The notes under the pieces are model-generated. The model was not told where the DNA came from, did no database searches, and saw only the letters and a list, made by a program, of their open reading frames with translations. Shown here piece by piece: positions 32,967 through 46,032 of a stretch of DNA of 64,000 nt (position 1 is the stretch's first letter; each line of letters opens with the position of its first letter). The position numbers and the translations under genes were made by a program. Origin of the DNA: Corynespora cassiicola (Eukaryota > Ascomycota > Dothideomycetes > Pleosporales > Corynesporascaceae). The DNA lies in NCBI GenBank assembly GCA_022059125.1, contig JAEUWY010000004.1, positions 3,906,001 to 3,970,000 of the forward strand, given 5' to 3'.

Positions 32967-35900
32967 TGTGTGTGTGTATGTTCAGCGGCGACGTGTCGAC
33001 CGCGAGCTCAGAGAGTGGGGAGCCGTGATCGTCCGGGGGCTGCTGTGGTGCGGGAAATGAGCCTTCAAGGTCGTGAAAGCATTGCTAGGTTGCAGCCTTT
33101 ACTCTACAAGAGATTAGCCATCAGACCCAAGGAGAAATAGAGTTCAATCTTAGAGTTGACCCCGGGTGGCACCAGATATCAAGCTCGGGCTCGGGGCATC
33201 TCTCCTATCTGAGCTTACCAAAGCACTTCTCATGGGCGGCTGGCACGAGAAAAGCGGATGTAGACGACGGCGCCTTTGAAAGAGAGTGTTTAGGCCTTGG
33301 TGCGCAGCATCTGGCCCGCTATCTTGGACTGGCAGATAAGACAGGACGTCGTTCCTTGGGTGCGAGTAATGGAAAGCGAATGGGATTATTTCATGACGTT
33401 GACATGCCGCGAACACCGTCGGGGCCCGGGCGCGACGAGGGGCCGACGGGGCCAAGCGCGCTGGTGAACACGTGCGGCGCAATTCATGATGGCTGCCGTT
33501 CAAACTTTGCTTTTTCGTGCTGCTTCTGGCGTTTCACCAAGACGAGTTGCAGAATGCAAAATGTTGGATGCGATTGTTCAGTGCCTGGGGCAGAAAAGGT
33601 TTGAGCGGTTTGCGATCTGCACCTCAATCCACAACTACTAGCATAGCCGGCTCTTCCCGCAAAGTCCAATATAATAAGCGGTCACGTGCCGTCTACGCCC
33701 ACGCCCACGCCCAAGCCTGTCGCGTCCGCAGCCCATACATGCCACGCCGCGTGGGTGCTGCAGAGAGAAGAGCCGAGCGCTGGACACGTTTTCAAGACCC
33801 TGGCTACGAGGGAGATCTGAGCCCCGCTGACATATCGGCACTGGAGCTCAAGTGCGTGGGCCGTAAGCCACGCAGTCCACGCAGTCCACCGTTTCGGGCC
33901 GAGCCGGGCATTTCCTGTTTCCTGGGGACCTTCCGGTGAAGAGCTGCAAGGTCGAGTGTTGCGCATGCCTCAGGTTGCCATGTTGTGTATGCCTAGGTAA
34001 CAGCGCCTATTCTACGCGATACACGCTTACTTAATTAATGTGAGCATAGACGGATATAAAGTTCACTGCCTTCAGCATCGTGGCGTGTTCCCATCTGACG
34101 AGGCAGCGTGACTTGCCCACCACCGGACATGCCAGATTACGGTGAAGATGCCAGCTGGGCCATTTGCGCAGCGAAGTTCCTGGTCAGTCGATCGCCTCTT
34201 GTCAAGTCAGCGTCATTCTTGATGTCTCTACAGACGGGCCGGCGCAAGACTTTAGCCTCAGAGGTAACGTCCCCACTCGTTGCCTCTTTTTGTATTCCAC
34301 TCACCAGATTGTTTTTTCCCTCGTCGCATCACATGAACGATAATGTTGCCTAGGCAGGAATCCCTGGCCGCTCCCAACAGTCATTCCACCCAGGGATTTG
34401 TAGTCGTAGGCTGATGGTCATCCCACAGCCTCGGTGACATCTCACCGCGAAGGACCTTTCGATCTGGTCGCGTGGTTCACATCGACTCGGTGCCACAGAG
34501 TTTGCATCATCAACCTAAGCCTGCCTCTATAATTGCCTTCTTGACTAATGGTTCTAGCCCACCAGCCTCGTGAATGACGCCCTTCGTAGCTGCATACTGA
34601 AGGACCTTTTACTGAGTCTTGATACCACTCTTTTCCAACCAATACGATAGGCAGTGCGTGGCACCATGCAGCCTTGTGGGACGACAAGCCTTGATAAGAC
34701 CACATATCCGCTTTCTGACGATCAGGTAAAGGGATAAAACCCCGCTTCTGTGAACGATACCGGTTTGTCTTGCGGGGTTGGATCGGATTGACTTTGGATA
34801 CGAAGAATGTTGTGGGGCGAGTGCTTTGTGATTAGCCGAGTGCGGCAAAGTGACGGGCGTTTGCCTTGTTGCCTAGCACGCAGTGCCCGAGGGGAAAGTC
34901 TTGTTCACCGATGAAGAAACGGGACCTGGATCGAAATCGCAATCCAGTATTCTTTGCGTAAAGCTGGGAGCAACAGTTCTGTCAATCCCGCCAGGCAGAA
35001 CGGAGTGAGATCCTTGCCTGTCTTTGCGAATCCATTGAAGCGATCTATTGACGCCGAAGTGAGGCATGCGAATTCAATCAAGCCCTATCCCACGTGGGCA
35101 CTATTCATTGGAACAAACTAACGCAGTACATGCTTGCATGCATTTCTGTAATGACAGGCCCCATGTAGCATGTTATAAACGGGGAAGGACAGTAGGGTCC
35201 ATGAATGGTGGAGAGACAGACGCAGATAAGATATCCCTACTGGTACGACGCCAAAGCGGGGTTGTCTGATACGTTGGTCATAAAATGGAGGCAACCGCTG
35301 TCAAGCCGCCCTGTATAAATTAGCTGCGTGAAACCTGGACGTGTGATCCATAGTCCAGGCAATATGAGGGAAGAGATGGGCCAGCGCTGTCTTCGTTGGC
35401 GTCTTCTTGTATCAGATGTAAGCGCGGGAATTTTCGAGTTTTGGGTCTGACACGATGAGCCACACATCTTTGGCCACTGTGTAAGAGCCTTTGTATCCGA
35501 AACATGTCCGTGGGAGAGATGAGAATGATTCCTCAGCAGTTGTATTTTTGGGTGATTTCGAGTCATGCTTATTTTGTTGCGAGTACCTAGGTAACGTAAG
35601 AAGTTTGTACTCCAATGCGCAGACATTGCGAAGCCCTTGGCATCCGTGGGTTTCTGATTTGTTTTCTCCATGGATCTGCACATGTAATTTTGGCTGTGTG
35701 ACCTTTGCCGCTGATTTGGGCAGAGTTTGTCTCGTGTGGGAATGCGGTCTTGGAAGCCGCTATTGAATGGGTTGCTTCTCCGGGAACGTGGCGGTGCTGA
35801 CAGATGGGCATGTGGTAATTGGCATTTTGGGATGGTGCCCGATCCCAACTCGGCCGTAAATCAAGACATGTTCATCTCATTGCCAAAGGTAGAGGGATCA

Positions 35901-37610
35901 AGATGACGTGGGTGCGAGAGAGGCAATGCAGCAAGCACTCGTCCGACATCGGTCAAAGTCATGGCCTGCAGACCGGTCCTTCGGTGTCGAACATGCAGGC
36001 TGGCCCCCAACCAGGCGCCGAACCAGAATGTGTCTTGTGCCTGGGTGCGCTGGGTGCGCTGGGTGCGCTGGCGTGGACACGTCTCTTGACGGCATTGGCA
36101 GCATTGGCAGTTTGGGTACCACGGACTTGGAGGAAAGGCAACTGCGAGCGAAGGGACTGTGGAGCTGTGATGTGTGCGCCCGACGGAGAAGATTGCAAAA
36201 TGCACGCTGTGCTGGGGAAAATGTTGGTCAAGAAGGCGTAATGGGATGATTTCACGTTCCGAAGAGTATGTAATAGGGTGCCCCAGTGGATGGTGCAGGG
36301 CAGGGACGCTAGAGAATGGAAAGCCCCAACATTGCGGTGCCTGGATCGGAGGGCGTGTTGGTGCGGCGTGGGCAGCCTCCTAGCAATCGTCAGCTATTTT
36401 TGGGAGCGTAGGCTCTCGACCTCTTGCGAAGAAACGGTTGCCTCTCGACGCGTAGTGTGCGGCTGTGCTCTGGTAGATCGGCACGGATCCGGTGGTAGCG
36501 AACAAGGCCTCGATATGGAACAAGCACACAAATAGTCGGCTCAGCAGGGTGAAGGCAAGAGGAAGAAGGGGGAGGAGGACGGTCAGCTCCCACCGAGGCT
36601 GGCTGATATGTTTAAGGCGGAGAGGAGGCATGATGCCAACCCAGAGGGAACGGGTGTTGGGCGAGCCACGGAGGTTTTCAATGGCTTCGATTAGCGGGAG
36701 AGGCTCATAACGATATCTCGGTCGGTCCGGTGAAGGTCATCCCCGAGCAGAAAGGCCGCATCACTTCGTCCCGGGGCGCGAGGCAGCAGAACAAGGCAAT
36801 GGCAAGGCCCGTGGCGCGCGATGACGGGTGGTGGAGGGCAGCTGAATGTTGCGGCTGGCCAGCACGGGGACCACGGATGCCGAGGCGGCAAGTCATGCGG
36901 CTCTGCCGAGCGCCACTAGGAATGAAGTATAAAGAGAAGGCAGATCAGAAGGCATCAGGGCGGGCGGCGGGTGGATGCAAAGGGGTTGGAGGCCGCCCAC
37001 GGCGCTGAAAAACTGTTGCCTGAAGGTGACGAAGGCGGACCTTCATGCAACAAGGGATCCGCTGCTATGGCGCGTGCAGTCGAAGGCGCGCACGGACGGT
37101 TGCCTTCTTTGCCTTGCTGCCTGCTGCGGTCCGCATATCTGCTAACCAGTAAAGAGCCTCATCCATCTATCATAACTTACCCCTCTCTTCCGCTCACCTT
37201 CCGCTCTGCTCAGCCCTCCCACCCTTCTGCGCGTACTGCCACCTGCCGCCCTGTTCTTTTTCGTCTTTCGACGGCCCTTGCGCCTCCAAAACTGCGGCTT
37301 TCGGCTTGCCCGTGACCCCAGTCGCGCGCGGCTCGTGACCGACGCACCACCGCCGTGGAATCTCGCTTTTTGGCCCCCAACCCGCCAAATCCAGACGACT
37401 CCCCCCAGTGTGCCAGCCACTACATGCAGACGGCGTTTGTGCTACGAGAACCATAGCCTGCTCCTCCACGGCACCGCAGCCTTGGCAAATGCCCGGTGAA
37501 AAGGAGCGGAGAGCCAGTCGTGACCCAGCTCCTGATAATCCGCAGTCCACGCCCTCTCGACGACCCCACGTTCGATCCGGACTGTCATTGTGCGTGCTGC
37601 CCAGACCAAC
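32967..37610. other. 4.6-kb gene-free block
   Basis: The longest stretch without a supported gene. Many frames of 60-200 codons occur on both strands but overlap heavily, with no domain, no start context and no plausible splicing partner. Contains a 9-nt tandem repeat (36041-36067), an ACGCCC triplet repeat near 33695, and AT-rich patches next to GC-rich ones. No transposon coding remnants recognised. The right end (37140-37610) is pyrimidine-rich, probably the Est1-like gene's leader. Confidence 0.5.
36041..36067 (+). repeat. Tandem nonamer CTGGGTGCG x3
   Basis: Three perfect copies of a 9-nt unit, with the start of a fourth. Confidence 0.85.
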
Positions 37611-40067
37611 ATGACGAATGTCGATGTTCATGGCGGCCGATATGTAACTGCTTTGCGTACCCAGCCAAAGGTGGCCGATGCCCCGCCGTCTGATGCCTAT
37701 GTCTGTTCTTGGTGTGAACACCAAGGGAGGATATTCCAGTCGGTCGACCAGCTTTACAGCCATGTCCAGGTCGACCATCCAAAAGCTATTCAGAACTTGG
37801 ATCCCGCCGAAGCACGGGCCAGAATTCTAAAGACTGTGTGAGTGCACATCACCTGACTTGGCCTCTGTCCCAGAATCCCATCTGACCGCCACGTGCACTG
37901 CAGTAGTAGGGCAGTGGCAGACCGCTCGTCTGATGCTACCGCGGGGGGTGGATCTGCTCCTGACATTACCAATCTGTCATTGCGTGAGCCAGTAAAGGGG
38001 GCCAAGAAGAGGCCCGCTGAGAGTGATGCTGTTGGCCCCCGCGGCAAGGCCATGCCGGCCTACACAGCCGTCTATGATGCAGATGATTCAAGAGAGGGAC
38101 CTCAATTTATTTCGGAACGAATACCAATAAAGCAAAACGACCCCAGGCGTTACGATCCTAAACATAGCACAAAAGGTAATGCACCGCCCTTTCCATCTAC
38201 TCCGGAGCCGCCGAGCGAGTGGTCCGTCGAAGCCAATCGTAGCCAGCCTCAATATCCTCAGCGGCCAAAATCCCCCGCTGTTCCCCACCATGAACAGCGC
38301 GTGCCATCAAAATCACACGCCATACCGACACAACAGCGCCATACCGGCCCCTATGACTCACTGCGACAGGACACACGTTATCCAGGATTATTATTGCAAC
38401 CTGATTCGCGGCCTATATCGCAGGAGCAGCTAGCTTCTGAAGTCAAGTCCATATATGCTGGATTGACCATGGTTGAGACCAAATGCATTCATGTTGACCG
38501 AGCTCAGGCGGCACTGTTACAGAATGATCCAGAGGGCGCTTCTAAGCTCGCTAGTGATCATTGGCAAGCCCTGATTGCACTACACAGAACTTTGCTGCAT
38601 GAACATCACGATTTTTTTCTTGCTTCCCAGCATCCCTCCGCTTCACCTGCGTTGCGACGCTTGGCTGCTAAATATTCTATGCCGGCTCGCATGTGGAAGC
38701 ATGGAATTCACTCGTTTCTCGAGTTGCTTCGCCGTAGGCTCCCCGAGAGTATAGATTATATGCTTGCCTTCATCTATTTGGCCTATCAAATGATGGCCTT
38801 GTTATACGAAACAGTACCGGCATTTGAGGAAACTTGGATCGAATGTTTGGGCGATTTAGGACGCTATCGTATGGCTATTGAAGACGAGGATCTACGCGAT
38901 AGAGATATATGGGCTGGGGTGGCGAGGTCTTGGTATAGCAAAGCCGCCGACAAGAACCCCAATGTCGGTCGTCTCTACCACCATCTGGCCATATTGGCCA
39001 GGCCTAACGCTCTACAACAACTCTATTACTATGCGAGATCGCTTACTTGCGTCAAGCCGTTCCCGAGCGCACGGGAGTCTATCCTAACCCTCTTGGATCC
39101 CATTCTCGGTCGCACAGCGCCAACATATTCTCAAAGCATGTCCATCGATACAAGTTTTATTCGAGCTCACGGTATCTTGTTCGAAAAGCTCTCAGCCGAT
39201 ACCTTTGAGGACGCCCGGTACTCCTTCATTAGTCAATTAGACAGCCATATTGCTCGTGCAACAGCAAAGTGGAAAGAGCAAGGCGTCTACATCGCCGTAA
39301 CAAACATCGCCGGTCTTTTCGACTATGGCGCAGATAATTCCATCCTAAGAATGATTCTCGAATTGCACCAAAAACAACGAACCAACAGTCCAAGCCGGTC
39401 TCCGACACCATCCGACGAAGAAGCGGCCTCTTCTCCATCTCTCACCCCCCAAGATACGACGCTTTCCATTACCGAGGCCGAAGTTCCTGCAAAGATCGAA
39501 GTCCTTTCTAGCGATTTTACTTTCTCCAGAGCCTACCTCTTAACCATGTCGACCTTTTCTCTTGTCCTCGAGCGAGTTGGCGACAAAAACGTTCTTCCCC
39601 ACGTACACGTGTTACTCTCGTTCATTTCCAGTTTTGCTTCCATCAAATACGTCGCAGACCTCCTTGATCACGCTCCTTGGTCTGAGCTAGTCATTTTTCT
39701 CAATACGTTGCTCAAGTTTGAGCGCCCCGATCAACTCATGCCCGGCAACGTTTTCCCCACCGATCAAGTGGACAATCTACCGCTGCCAGAAGACTACTTG
39801 ATCAGAGGCCAGATGTGGAGCCAATGGTACTTTCCAGTCGACTGGTTTGCGAGAGAGCACGACGAGGAGGATCGCTATTTGGAGCTTGCATCCACCATCA
39901 AGTCCCGAACAGAGCGTATCCTCCATCTAGGCTATGAGTTGTCAACCGTAAGTTATTTAATAGCAGCCGCATGTACTTTCTAACTTACTGTGTAGTTGGA
40001 TCGCTGGATATCTTACGATCTTACCACCCATACGTTCTCTCTAATCGCTTCTTCTGATTCGCCCTGA
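37611..40067 (+). CDS. Est1/SMG7-type DNA/RNA-binding protein with N-terminal zinc finger
   Basis: 780-aa protein of the EST1 family, whose members act in telomere maintenance or nonsense-mediated decay through a 14-3-3-like/TPR domain. Exons: 37611-37837, 37904-39947 and 39996-40067; introns 66 nt (GTGAGT..GCAG) and 48 nt (GTAAGT, branch CTAAC, GTAG). Residues ~23-50 form a C2H2-like finger (CSWC..HVQVDH, C-x2-C-x15-H-x4-H). A disordered Pro-rich linker follows. The helical Est1 domain spans about residues 255-530: DHWQALIALHRTLLHEHHDF, MPARMWKHGIHSFLELLRRR, RYRMAIED, and NPNVGRLYHHLAIL, the most conserved motif. No PIN nuclease domain is present at the C-terminus, so it is not SMG6-like. 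The last exon gives WISYD, ending SSDSP. Telomeric versus NMD role cannot be told. Confidence 0.82.
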
Positions 40068-41903
40068 TAGGCACTTGCTTGTGCGCTATCCTAACAACGT
40101 TATTTTGATATTTTTGGACTTCTGGGAATCGTCTTAGGACTTTAGCTATAATTTTGCGTCTGCTTCATCACCACCTTGCTGAAACCAAACTTAAAAGCGA
40201 GTGGGAGACATCAAGTAAGAAGTGCATCCAGGCTGCCAAGTAGAGAGCGGAGACGTCTGAAGGTGGAGAAGAACCAACGCTGGACCAGGCTCGGTCGTGC
40301 ATTGCGTACTGCACATGGAGGAGCGAATGTCTGAGACTAGCAGAGACAAAACGATCGCTCGGCTGAGCCGAGCAATTAGCACGTGCTGGTGAAACATTCG
40401 ATGGCTCTTTTGAATGATATGGGTATCCTCAGGACAAAAACCAACAGGGAAGAGAAAGGCACACAGCAAAACGCCCCAGGAGCCGCAAACTAACCGGAAT
40501 ATTTGGTGACTCTAACAGATATACATTAGCTGAACATGCATCACACCGCCACATTTCGGATTAGTGCAGGAAACAAACACACCTCCGCACAGCTGAGAAA
40601 TATAACTGCTACTCAATGCTCCAATATTTCAATAAAAAAAATGCAGAAATTTCATCACTTAAAGGCTATCATTTACGCTTCTTGAGACATTGCTAAAGCT
40701 GCAAGCTCTCGATGCTACAAGGCAGTTTTATTTGCAATGTGGAAGTAGGTAGTAGTCCTTTTTGACTTAGTTGAAAAATAAGAAGTGGCGGAAACGAGTC
40801 ACATTCGGAGAATGTACAAAAAAAAATCGAATGGGGACATTCTTTTGAGAAAAAGGCTATACTTGTCTCACATGTAGATAGTGTACTTCAAAAACATGTG
40901 TACCAGAGACCTGATCAAAGGGCATGGTCGTAATCACGAACACCATGACTGACCCTGAATTGAATCGACACTCCTAAGAGAACTTGAAGTGTACCCCCAG
41001 ACGCAAATGCACACCTAGAACTAGTATATTGGGATTGAACAGATTCAACATATGGATAGAATACAGGCAATCTACCGCAGCCCCGCGACCCTGCTCCAGA
41101 AATACACTGCATCTTTTCTATATTCCTATAGATCCGAATCTTGATTAATAGCTATAAGAAGAGAGCTTCTTTAGAGCTCAAAGCCCTGTATGGCACAAAG
41201 TCAAAAAGGTAATCTAGGTACGTGGCCTTACGTATCTAGGTGGCGCTCTGGACCGTTTGAACGAAGAGGAGTGATAGAATCTCTAGATCTGAAGGACATC
41301 TTAAGCTGGGTGAAATACACACGGATACTTACGCACTGCTTTGGAGCACGATGTTAATTCTGATGTTGAATGCTCAATACTATCTCGAACGTTCTCGCGA
41401 TTCCATCTGTATATGATGCCATAGGGTCTATTGGAACACTGGCATGAAACAAACCTGCCATCTGACTTTGGCTCTTTGTGTAGAAACCAAGCATAAGTAT
41501 AGTGGTGAGGTAATCTTATATCTGCAAGAATACCAGTCGGGAGAAAGTTGCACATAGTTCTATCACGAGAGTGCGCGCAGGGCCTCAGTCATCTCCCTCC
41601 TCCCATATCTTAGAATGGCAGGAGATATTTGGGATGATAAACTTTACATCTCCCGGTCTAGCATTCCGCTTATATGCTGTTACCCCAAAAAGAGAAGGAC
41701 TTGAATGTTAACCACGCCTGCACGGTATGCTAGCTTACGATCAGCTCGGAACATCCACTCTTCTCTCTGCCCACGGGCACAAATCGTGGACTTTTTTCAC
41801 CACACACCACTCCCTCCCTAATCACCAAGCAAACCTCAACACTCACAAAGCGAAAAAGTGTTATGTCTTCTTAAATCTACACCCCTATCACCCCCTTTTT
41901 CTT
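40068..41903. other. 1.8-kb AT-rich gap
   Basis: No gene seen. AT-rich with several A-runs (40630, 40825); only short frames on both strands. Lies between the convergent 3' ends of the Est1-like gene and ALG5. Confidence 0.55.
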
Positions 41904-43355
41904 CTAATCCCTCGCATAAACCCCCAGCCCCCAAGCCGCCCTTAGAACCGCCAATCCCCATGCCATGCCCAAACTATCCCACACGACATTCAGCTTGCTT
42001 CCGAGCACTTCCTTCCACCCAATGGCGACCTCGGCCATGCGAATGTCGGCAAACTCTGCGAGCATGAGCATCTCGACATCGAAGATCCAGCCTTCGGAGT
42101 GCATGTAGGGCACAATGTAGGGCAGGGCGGGGCGGGAGAAGAGCTTGAAGCCACACTGCGTGTCCTTGATGGCAGCGGTGGCGCGCGGGGTCATGAGGCG
42201 GAGGAGGAGATGGAACGAGTGCATGAGGAAGTTGCGGAGTTTAGAGCGCTGTTCACACGTTAGCATTTGCATTCTCGTCTTCAGTTGCCAACAGCATTTG
42301 CGAAGAGGATGTTGCAATGCCCCCCCTATAGGAGAGCGAGAAACTCGAGGGGGGGAGAGAAAGTATAAAACGTACCTTCACGACAGCCTCGCTGCCCACG
42401 AGATGCGCCCGGCTCCCAATCGCAACACCCCTCCCTTGTTTGTCCTCCACACTCTTACACCCCGCGACCAACTTCCCCAAATCACTAAACTGACTCGCCC
42501 CATCCGCATCCGCAAACACGACATACCGGCCCCTCACATGCCTCATCCCATGCGTAACCGCCCCTCCCTTCCCCCTATTCTCCTCGAGCGCAACCACCCT
42601 AATCGACCCGTGAGGAATATGCTCCGACCGCGTCGGCTTCGGCGTCCACGGCCCCGGCACCGGCTCCGGCTCCAAGCTCAACTGATGCGCCCTCGCAAAC
42701 TCGAGCGCCTTGTCCACCGTCCCATCTGTCGACCCATCGCTCACAACCAAAATCTCCCACCCTTTCTGTGCGTCTCCACTCTTCTCGCCGCCGCCAGCGT
42801 GCGCAGACCCGTACGTCGCCTGCAGGTAATCCACCGCTTCCTCGAGCATGCCGCCCAGCCGCTCCTCCTCGTTGTACGCCGGCACCACCACCGAGATGAA
42901 GAGCTCGGACTCGTCGATGGGGATCTGCTGCGGCGGGTCGATGGCCCTCTTCGCGCTGGCGGAGCCCGCCTTTGCTTTTGCGGCTTCCTTCTCCGCGGCC
43001 CATTTGTCGAGCCAGCAGGGGAGCTCGTTGCCCGAGCTTATGGAGCCGTCCGGCAGGACCGTTTTGTACGTTTTTTCGGAGCGGCGGGGGGCGCGGGGGA
43101 CGGGCGCGACGAGATTGAGGCCGATGTAGAGCTGTGGTGGGAAAAGGCGGGTTCGTTAGCTGAGGGAGTTCTTCTGCTGCGGGTATATGTATAGCTTCCC
43201 TGCCTCGTGGGCTGGGGGAAACGGCGTTGGGGGGAGTGATTTACCCAGAATCCAAGGGCTGCGACGCAGAAGCTCAGTGCGACGAGGAGCACCCATGTGG
43301 GCGGCAGCTCCACGCGCTGCGTGGGGAACGAATCGAAGCCGTACGGCCTGTCCAT
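41904..43355 (-). CDS. ALG5: Dolichyl-phosphate beta-glucosyltransferase Alg5
   Basis: 403-aa ER-membrane GT2 enzyme that makes dolichyl-phosphate-glucose from UDP-glucose for the N-glycan precursor. Exons: 43355-43245, 43131-42376 and 42248-41904; introns 113 nt (GTAAAT..ACAG) and 127 nt (GTACGT..ACAG). One N-terminal membrane anchor is residues ~18-45 (LPPTWVLLVALSFCVAAL, continuing into exon 2). The catalytic domain begins ISVVVPAYNEEERL; VVSDGSTDGT binds nucleotide and FADADGASQF holds the DxD metal site. ENRGKGGAVTHGM, DTQCGFKLFSR and EGWIFDVEML are Alg5-specific motifs. A Gly/Ser insertion near residue 170 makes it longer than the yeast protein (334 aa). All catalytic motifs intact. Confidence 0.93.
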
Positions 43356-43792
43356 GGTGGTTGTAGTGGGATGCCCGCGGCGAGCGTTGGAGAGACGCGA
43401 GGGATCAGCTGCGGGGAGGTAGGAACATCGAGGGTCCAGGGAATGTCGGAAAACCACGAAAACAAGGTGCGCACGCGATCAATTGCCTGACGAAAAGAGC
43501 GTAGGAAAAAGCAGTTCCTATATAAGGAGCGACGAAAGGGGCGTGCGACTGTTTTTTATGGAGCCATTCGCGTCGCGCCAATTGACATCTGAAGATGCAA
43601 CGTGGAGGCTGACGTCGCTGCCGAGCGGGCAAATGTACTGCCGAGGCCCGGGGGCAGAGCAAGCACTTGGGTACGAGTTTAATTGCACTTGAGATGGACC
43701 GTTCATTTTCGCGCAGGGGTATATCTTTGCGCCTACATAATGTAGCAAGATTGTTGGGTTGATTCAACACCCAAGCAGAGCATGCCAGTAGA
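43356..43792. other. Gap between ALG5 and PUS1
   Basis: 437 bp upstream of ALG5 and downstream of PUS1. A TATATAAG occurs at 43519-43526 (reading on +; its complement lies ~165 bases upstream of ALG5). No gene. Confidence 0.5.
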
Positions 43793-45700
43793 TCAACCCT
43801 CACCACCAGACTCATCCTCCGACTCGGTATACTCTTCTTGTGCGGACTTGAGAGCCTTCTTGGTAGCTTCAATGCCCCCAGAGGTCAGATACAAGAATGT
43901 CGGATCCTTGAAGTTGTCCAGGTGAGTGAAGAAGCCGTGGAATCTAGATGTGTCAACACTTCAATGACCAGCTCGGGGAGGAGGGTAAACTTACTGGTTC
44001 CCTTCGGCCTCTTCTTTGAAAATACGCTGATAAATCTCCCTCTCCTTGAACTCTTCTATCTGCGCCTTGTATTTGGAGAAGTCAATCGGCTCACGATCGG
44101 CTTCCTTGGCCTGCTTTGCATTGTACGAATCAAAGACTGGTCGCTCCAACAAGAGACCTAGGCCCGGCGCCTTGGGGATCCTGACCGTAACGTTCTCGAA
44201 CGACTTGTCGATGATGCTGGGATCCGTGCCGCAACGAACGGTCAATGTAGCCATGCCCACCATCTTGCGGATTTGATGCATCATGAAGCTCTGGCCGTGA
44301 ACCTTCAGAGATAGCCACTCGGTATCGTTTATGATGATGGGTTTGTCTTCGACTTCGAACGACTTGATGAAGCGTTTTGCAGACGAGTCGGTGTATTTCT
44401 TCTGTACCGTGTAGTTGTGGTACCTGCGGGTACCAACGTACTTGGCAAATGCCTTCTTGACACGCTCGTGACGCTCCGGAGAGATGCGATACGCCTTCTT
44501 AGCGTCCAGATAGGCCTTCTTGATTGCTTTGATTGCCGTCTCGAGGGCCGATTGGTTGACAACCGAGTCAGGTAACGAGACAGTGCCGTCAGTTTCGTTG
44601 TTTAGAATGACTTCTGGCTGCTCTGTCTGGATCTTCTCAATCGTCTGCTCGACCTCCTTGTCTACGACTTCTTCGGCATTTGTCTTGTTCTCCTTGGTGC
44701 CGAGGGCCGCATCAATGAGAGGATCCGCACCAGGCTCGGCGTCCGTAAAGCTGGTGCTATACATGGCCTTTTCGACGAGGGGCCGAATAGAGTCGTCCAG
44801 CGAGTCGAGAATAGGCTTGATGTACTTTTCCTCAATTTCGGGCCAGAAGTTGGCTACCTCAGCCTGCCGTTCACGATAATTCTCTAGGTCGCCCTTCTCT
44901 TCTGCCCACTCTTCCAGTTTCTTGGCCATGAAACTCGAGGGGTGCGGGGGGAGGAAGGTATGGGTTGGAATCAGATACTCGTACCATCGCGAGTCGCAAG
45001 CTTGATAACAGCTAAAGGATCCGGTTGAGCGCTGGATGCCCCAGATGCGAATTTGCTCAGACAGGTGGCTGTTGATCTTGTCGACAATATCCGCATCCTC
45101 GATAATCATCTTGAGGGAGATTACATTGCCTGCAGCGTGCACGCCCTTGTCGGTACGTGCACAACGGACCAGCGACGACTTCTTTGGATCGTCGGCATTT
45201 GCCTTGGAGATGGCACCGGCCTTGACGAAGGCATTGAAGAGGTCTCCCTCAATCGTCTTTTGCTTGTTGTCGATCTGCATGCCCTTGTATCCCGTACCGG
45301 AGTAGCCAAGGAGCACAGCAACTTTGCGCTTCGGTCGCCTGTCCTCGGCCGCAATCTCTTCAGCAGAGAATGCTGCGGGGAGAGCAGGCGCGTGCTCTGC
45401 TCTGTCATTCTTCTCCTTCATTTTGGCCTGCTGGGCTTCGTTGCGGCCGCGCCGATCTAATTGATCGCGGCTATCTTAGTCAGAGGGTGCGCATCAGTGA
45501 GTGGTATTAGCTCACAAGTGTTCATTCCGCCCCATATTGCGTTTCTTGTTCGGATGGCTGCCATGCTGGAGTGACCTGCCGCCGCGTCCCCTGCCTCTGC
45601 GGCCACCACGGTCGTCGTACTTGCGCTTCTTGTCGTCGGTGTGTGAAGTGACTGGCGCGTCAGCAGCGGGCTGCGCGGGGTGTTCAGGAGTTTGCTCCAT
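43793..45700 (-). CDS. PUS1: tRNA pseudouridine synthase Pus1
   Basis: 603-aa nuclear TruA-family enzyme converting uridine to pseudouridine in tRNA and some snRNA. Exons: 45700-45516, 45470-43995 and 43943-43793; introns 45, 51 nt with GTGAGC and GTAAGT donors. The N-terminus has a KKRKYDDRGGRRGRGRGG segment, RGG-like and probably a nuclear signal. The catalytic domain starts RKVAVLLGYSGTGYKGMQ; the catalytic Asp is in RCARTDKGVHAAGN (about residue 165). YEYLIPTHTF, GTRRYHNYT, SFMMHQIRKMVG and LLLERPVFDSY are further TruA/Pus1 motifs. A ~90-residue acidic insertion with QTEQPEV lies mid-protein, as in fungal Pus1. The third exon supplies FHGFFTHLDNFKD and an acidic tail. Divergent from TFA1. 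Confidence 0.92.
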
Positions 45701-46032
45701 GCTGCAGAGCTACGGAACATGGAGCGGGCGGTAATCAGGGAAAGAATGAGAGAGGTAGAGGCCGGCGGGGGTGGTAGAGCTAGCTGCGGATTTTCTTCGA
45801 CATACAGGCTTGGCGCCGCAGGGCCTCGCTCACCGCCCGCCTCACCGCCCAGCGCGTTGGCCCACTAGCGCATCGCCGCCCGCGGCCGTTGGAGCCTTCA
45901 AACGCACCGCCTTCATCCATTTCTCTTCTTCCCTCCGCCATCGCCTTCTGCCTGCAGCCACTCCATCGCGCACACCTTCAAGGCCGCACGCGCTGCCCGC
46001 CGAACGCCCACACCGACCTGTTCTCGTCCATC
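45701..46032. promoter_or_regulatory. Divergent promoter region, PUS1/TFA1
   Basis: 332 bp between outward-facing starts. Contains a repeated GCCTCGCTCACCGCCC / GCCTCACCGCCC element (45824-45853) and a pyrimidine-rich leader to TFA1. No TATA. Confidence 0.5.

Noticed and set aside
34108..34353. Small + strand frame starting MPDYGEDASW with a GTCAGT donor-like site
   Set aside because: Only 18 codons before the donor, no matching acceptor with a continuing conserved frame, no homology recognised.
42145..43194. 349-codon frame on + strand opposite ALG5
   Set aside because: Arg/Pro/His/Leu-rich translation with no domain, fully covered by the ALG5 exons and introns.
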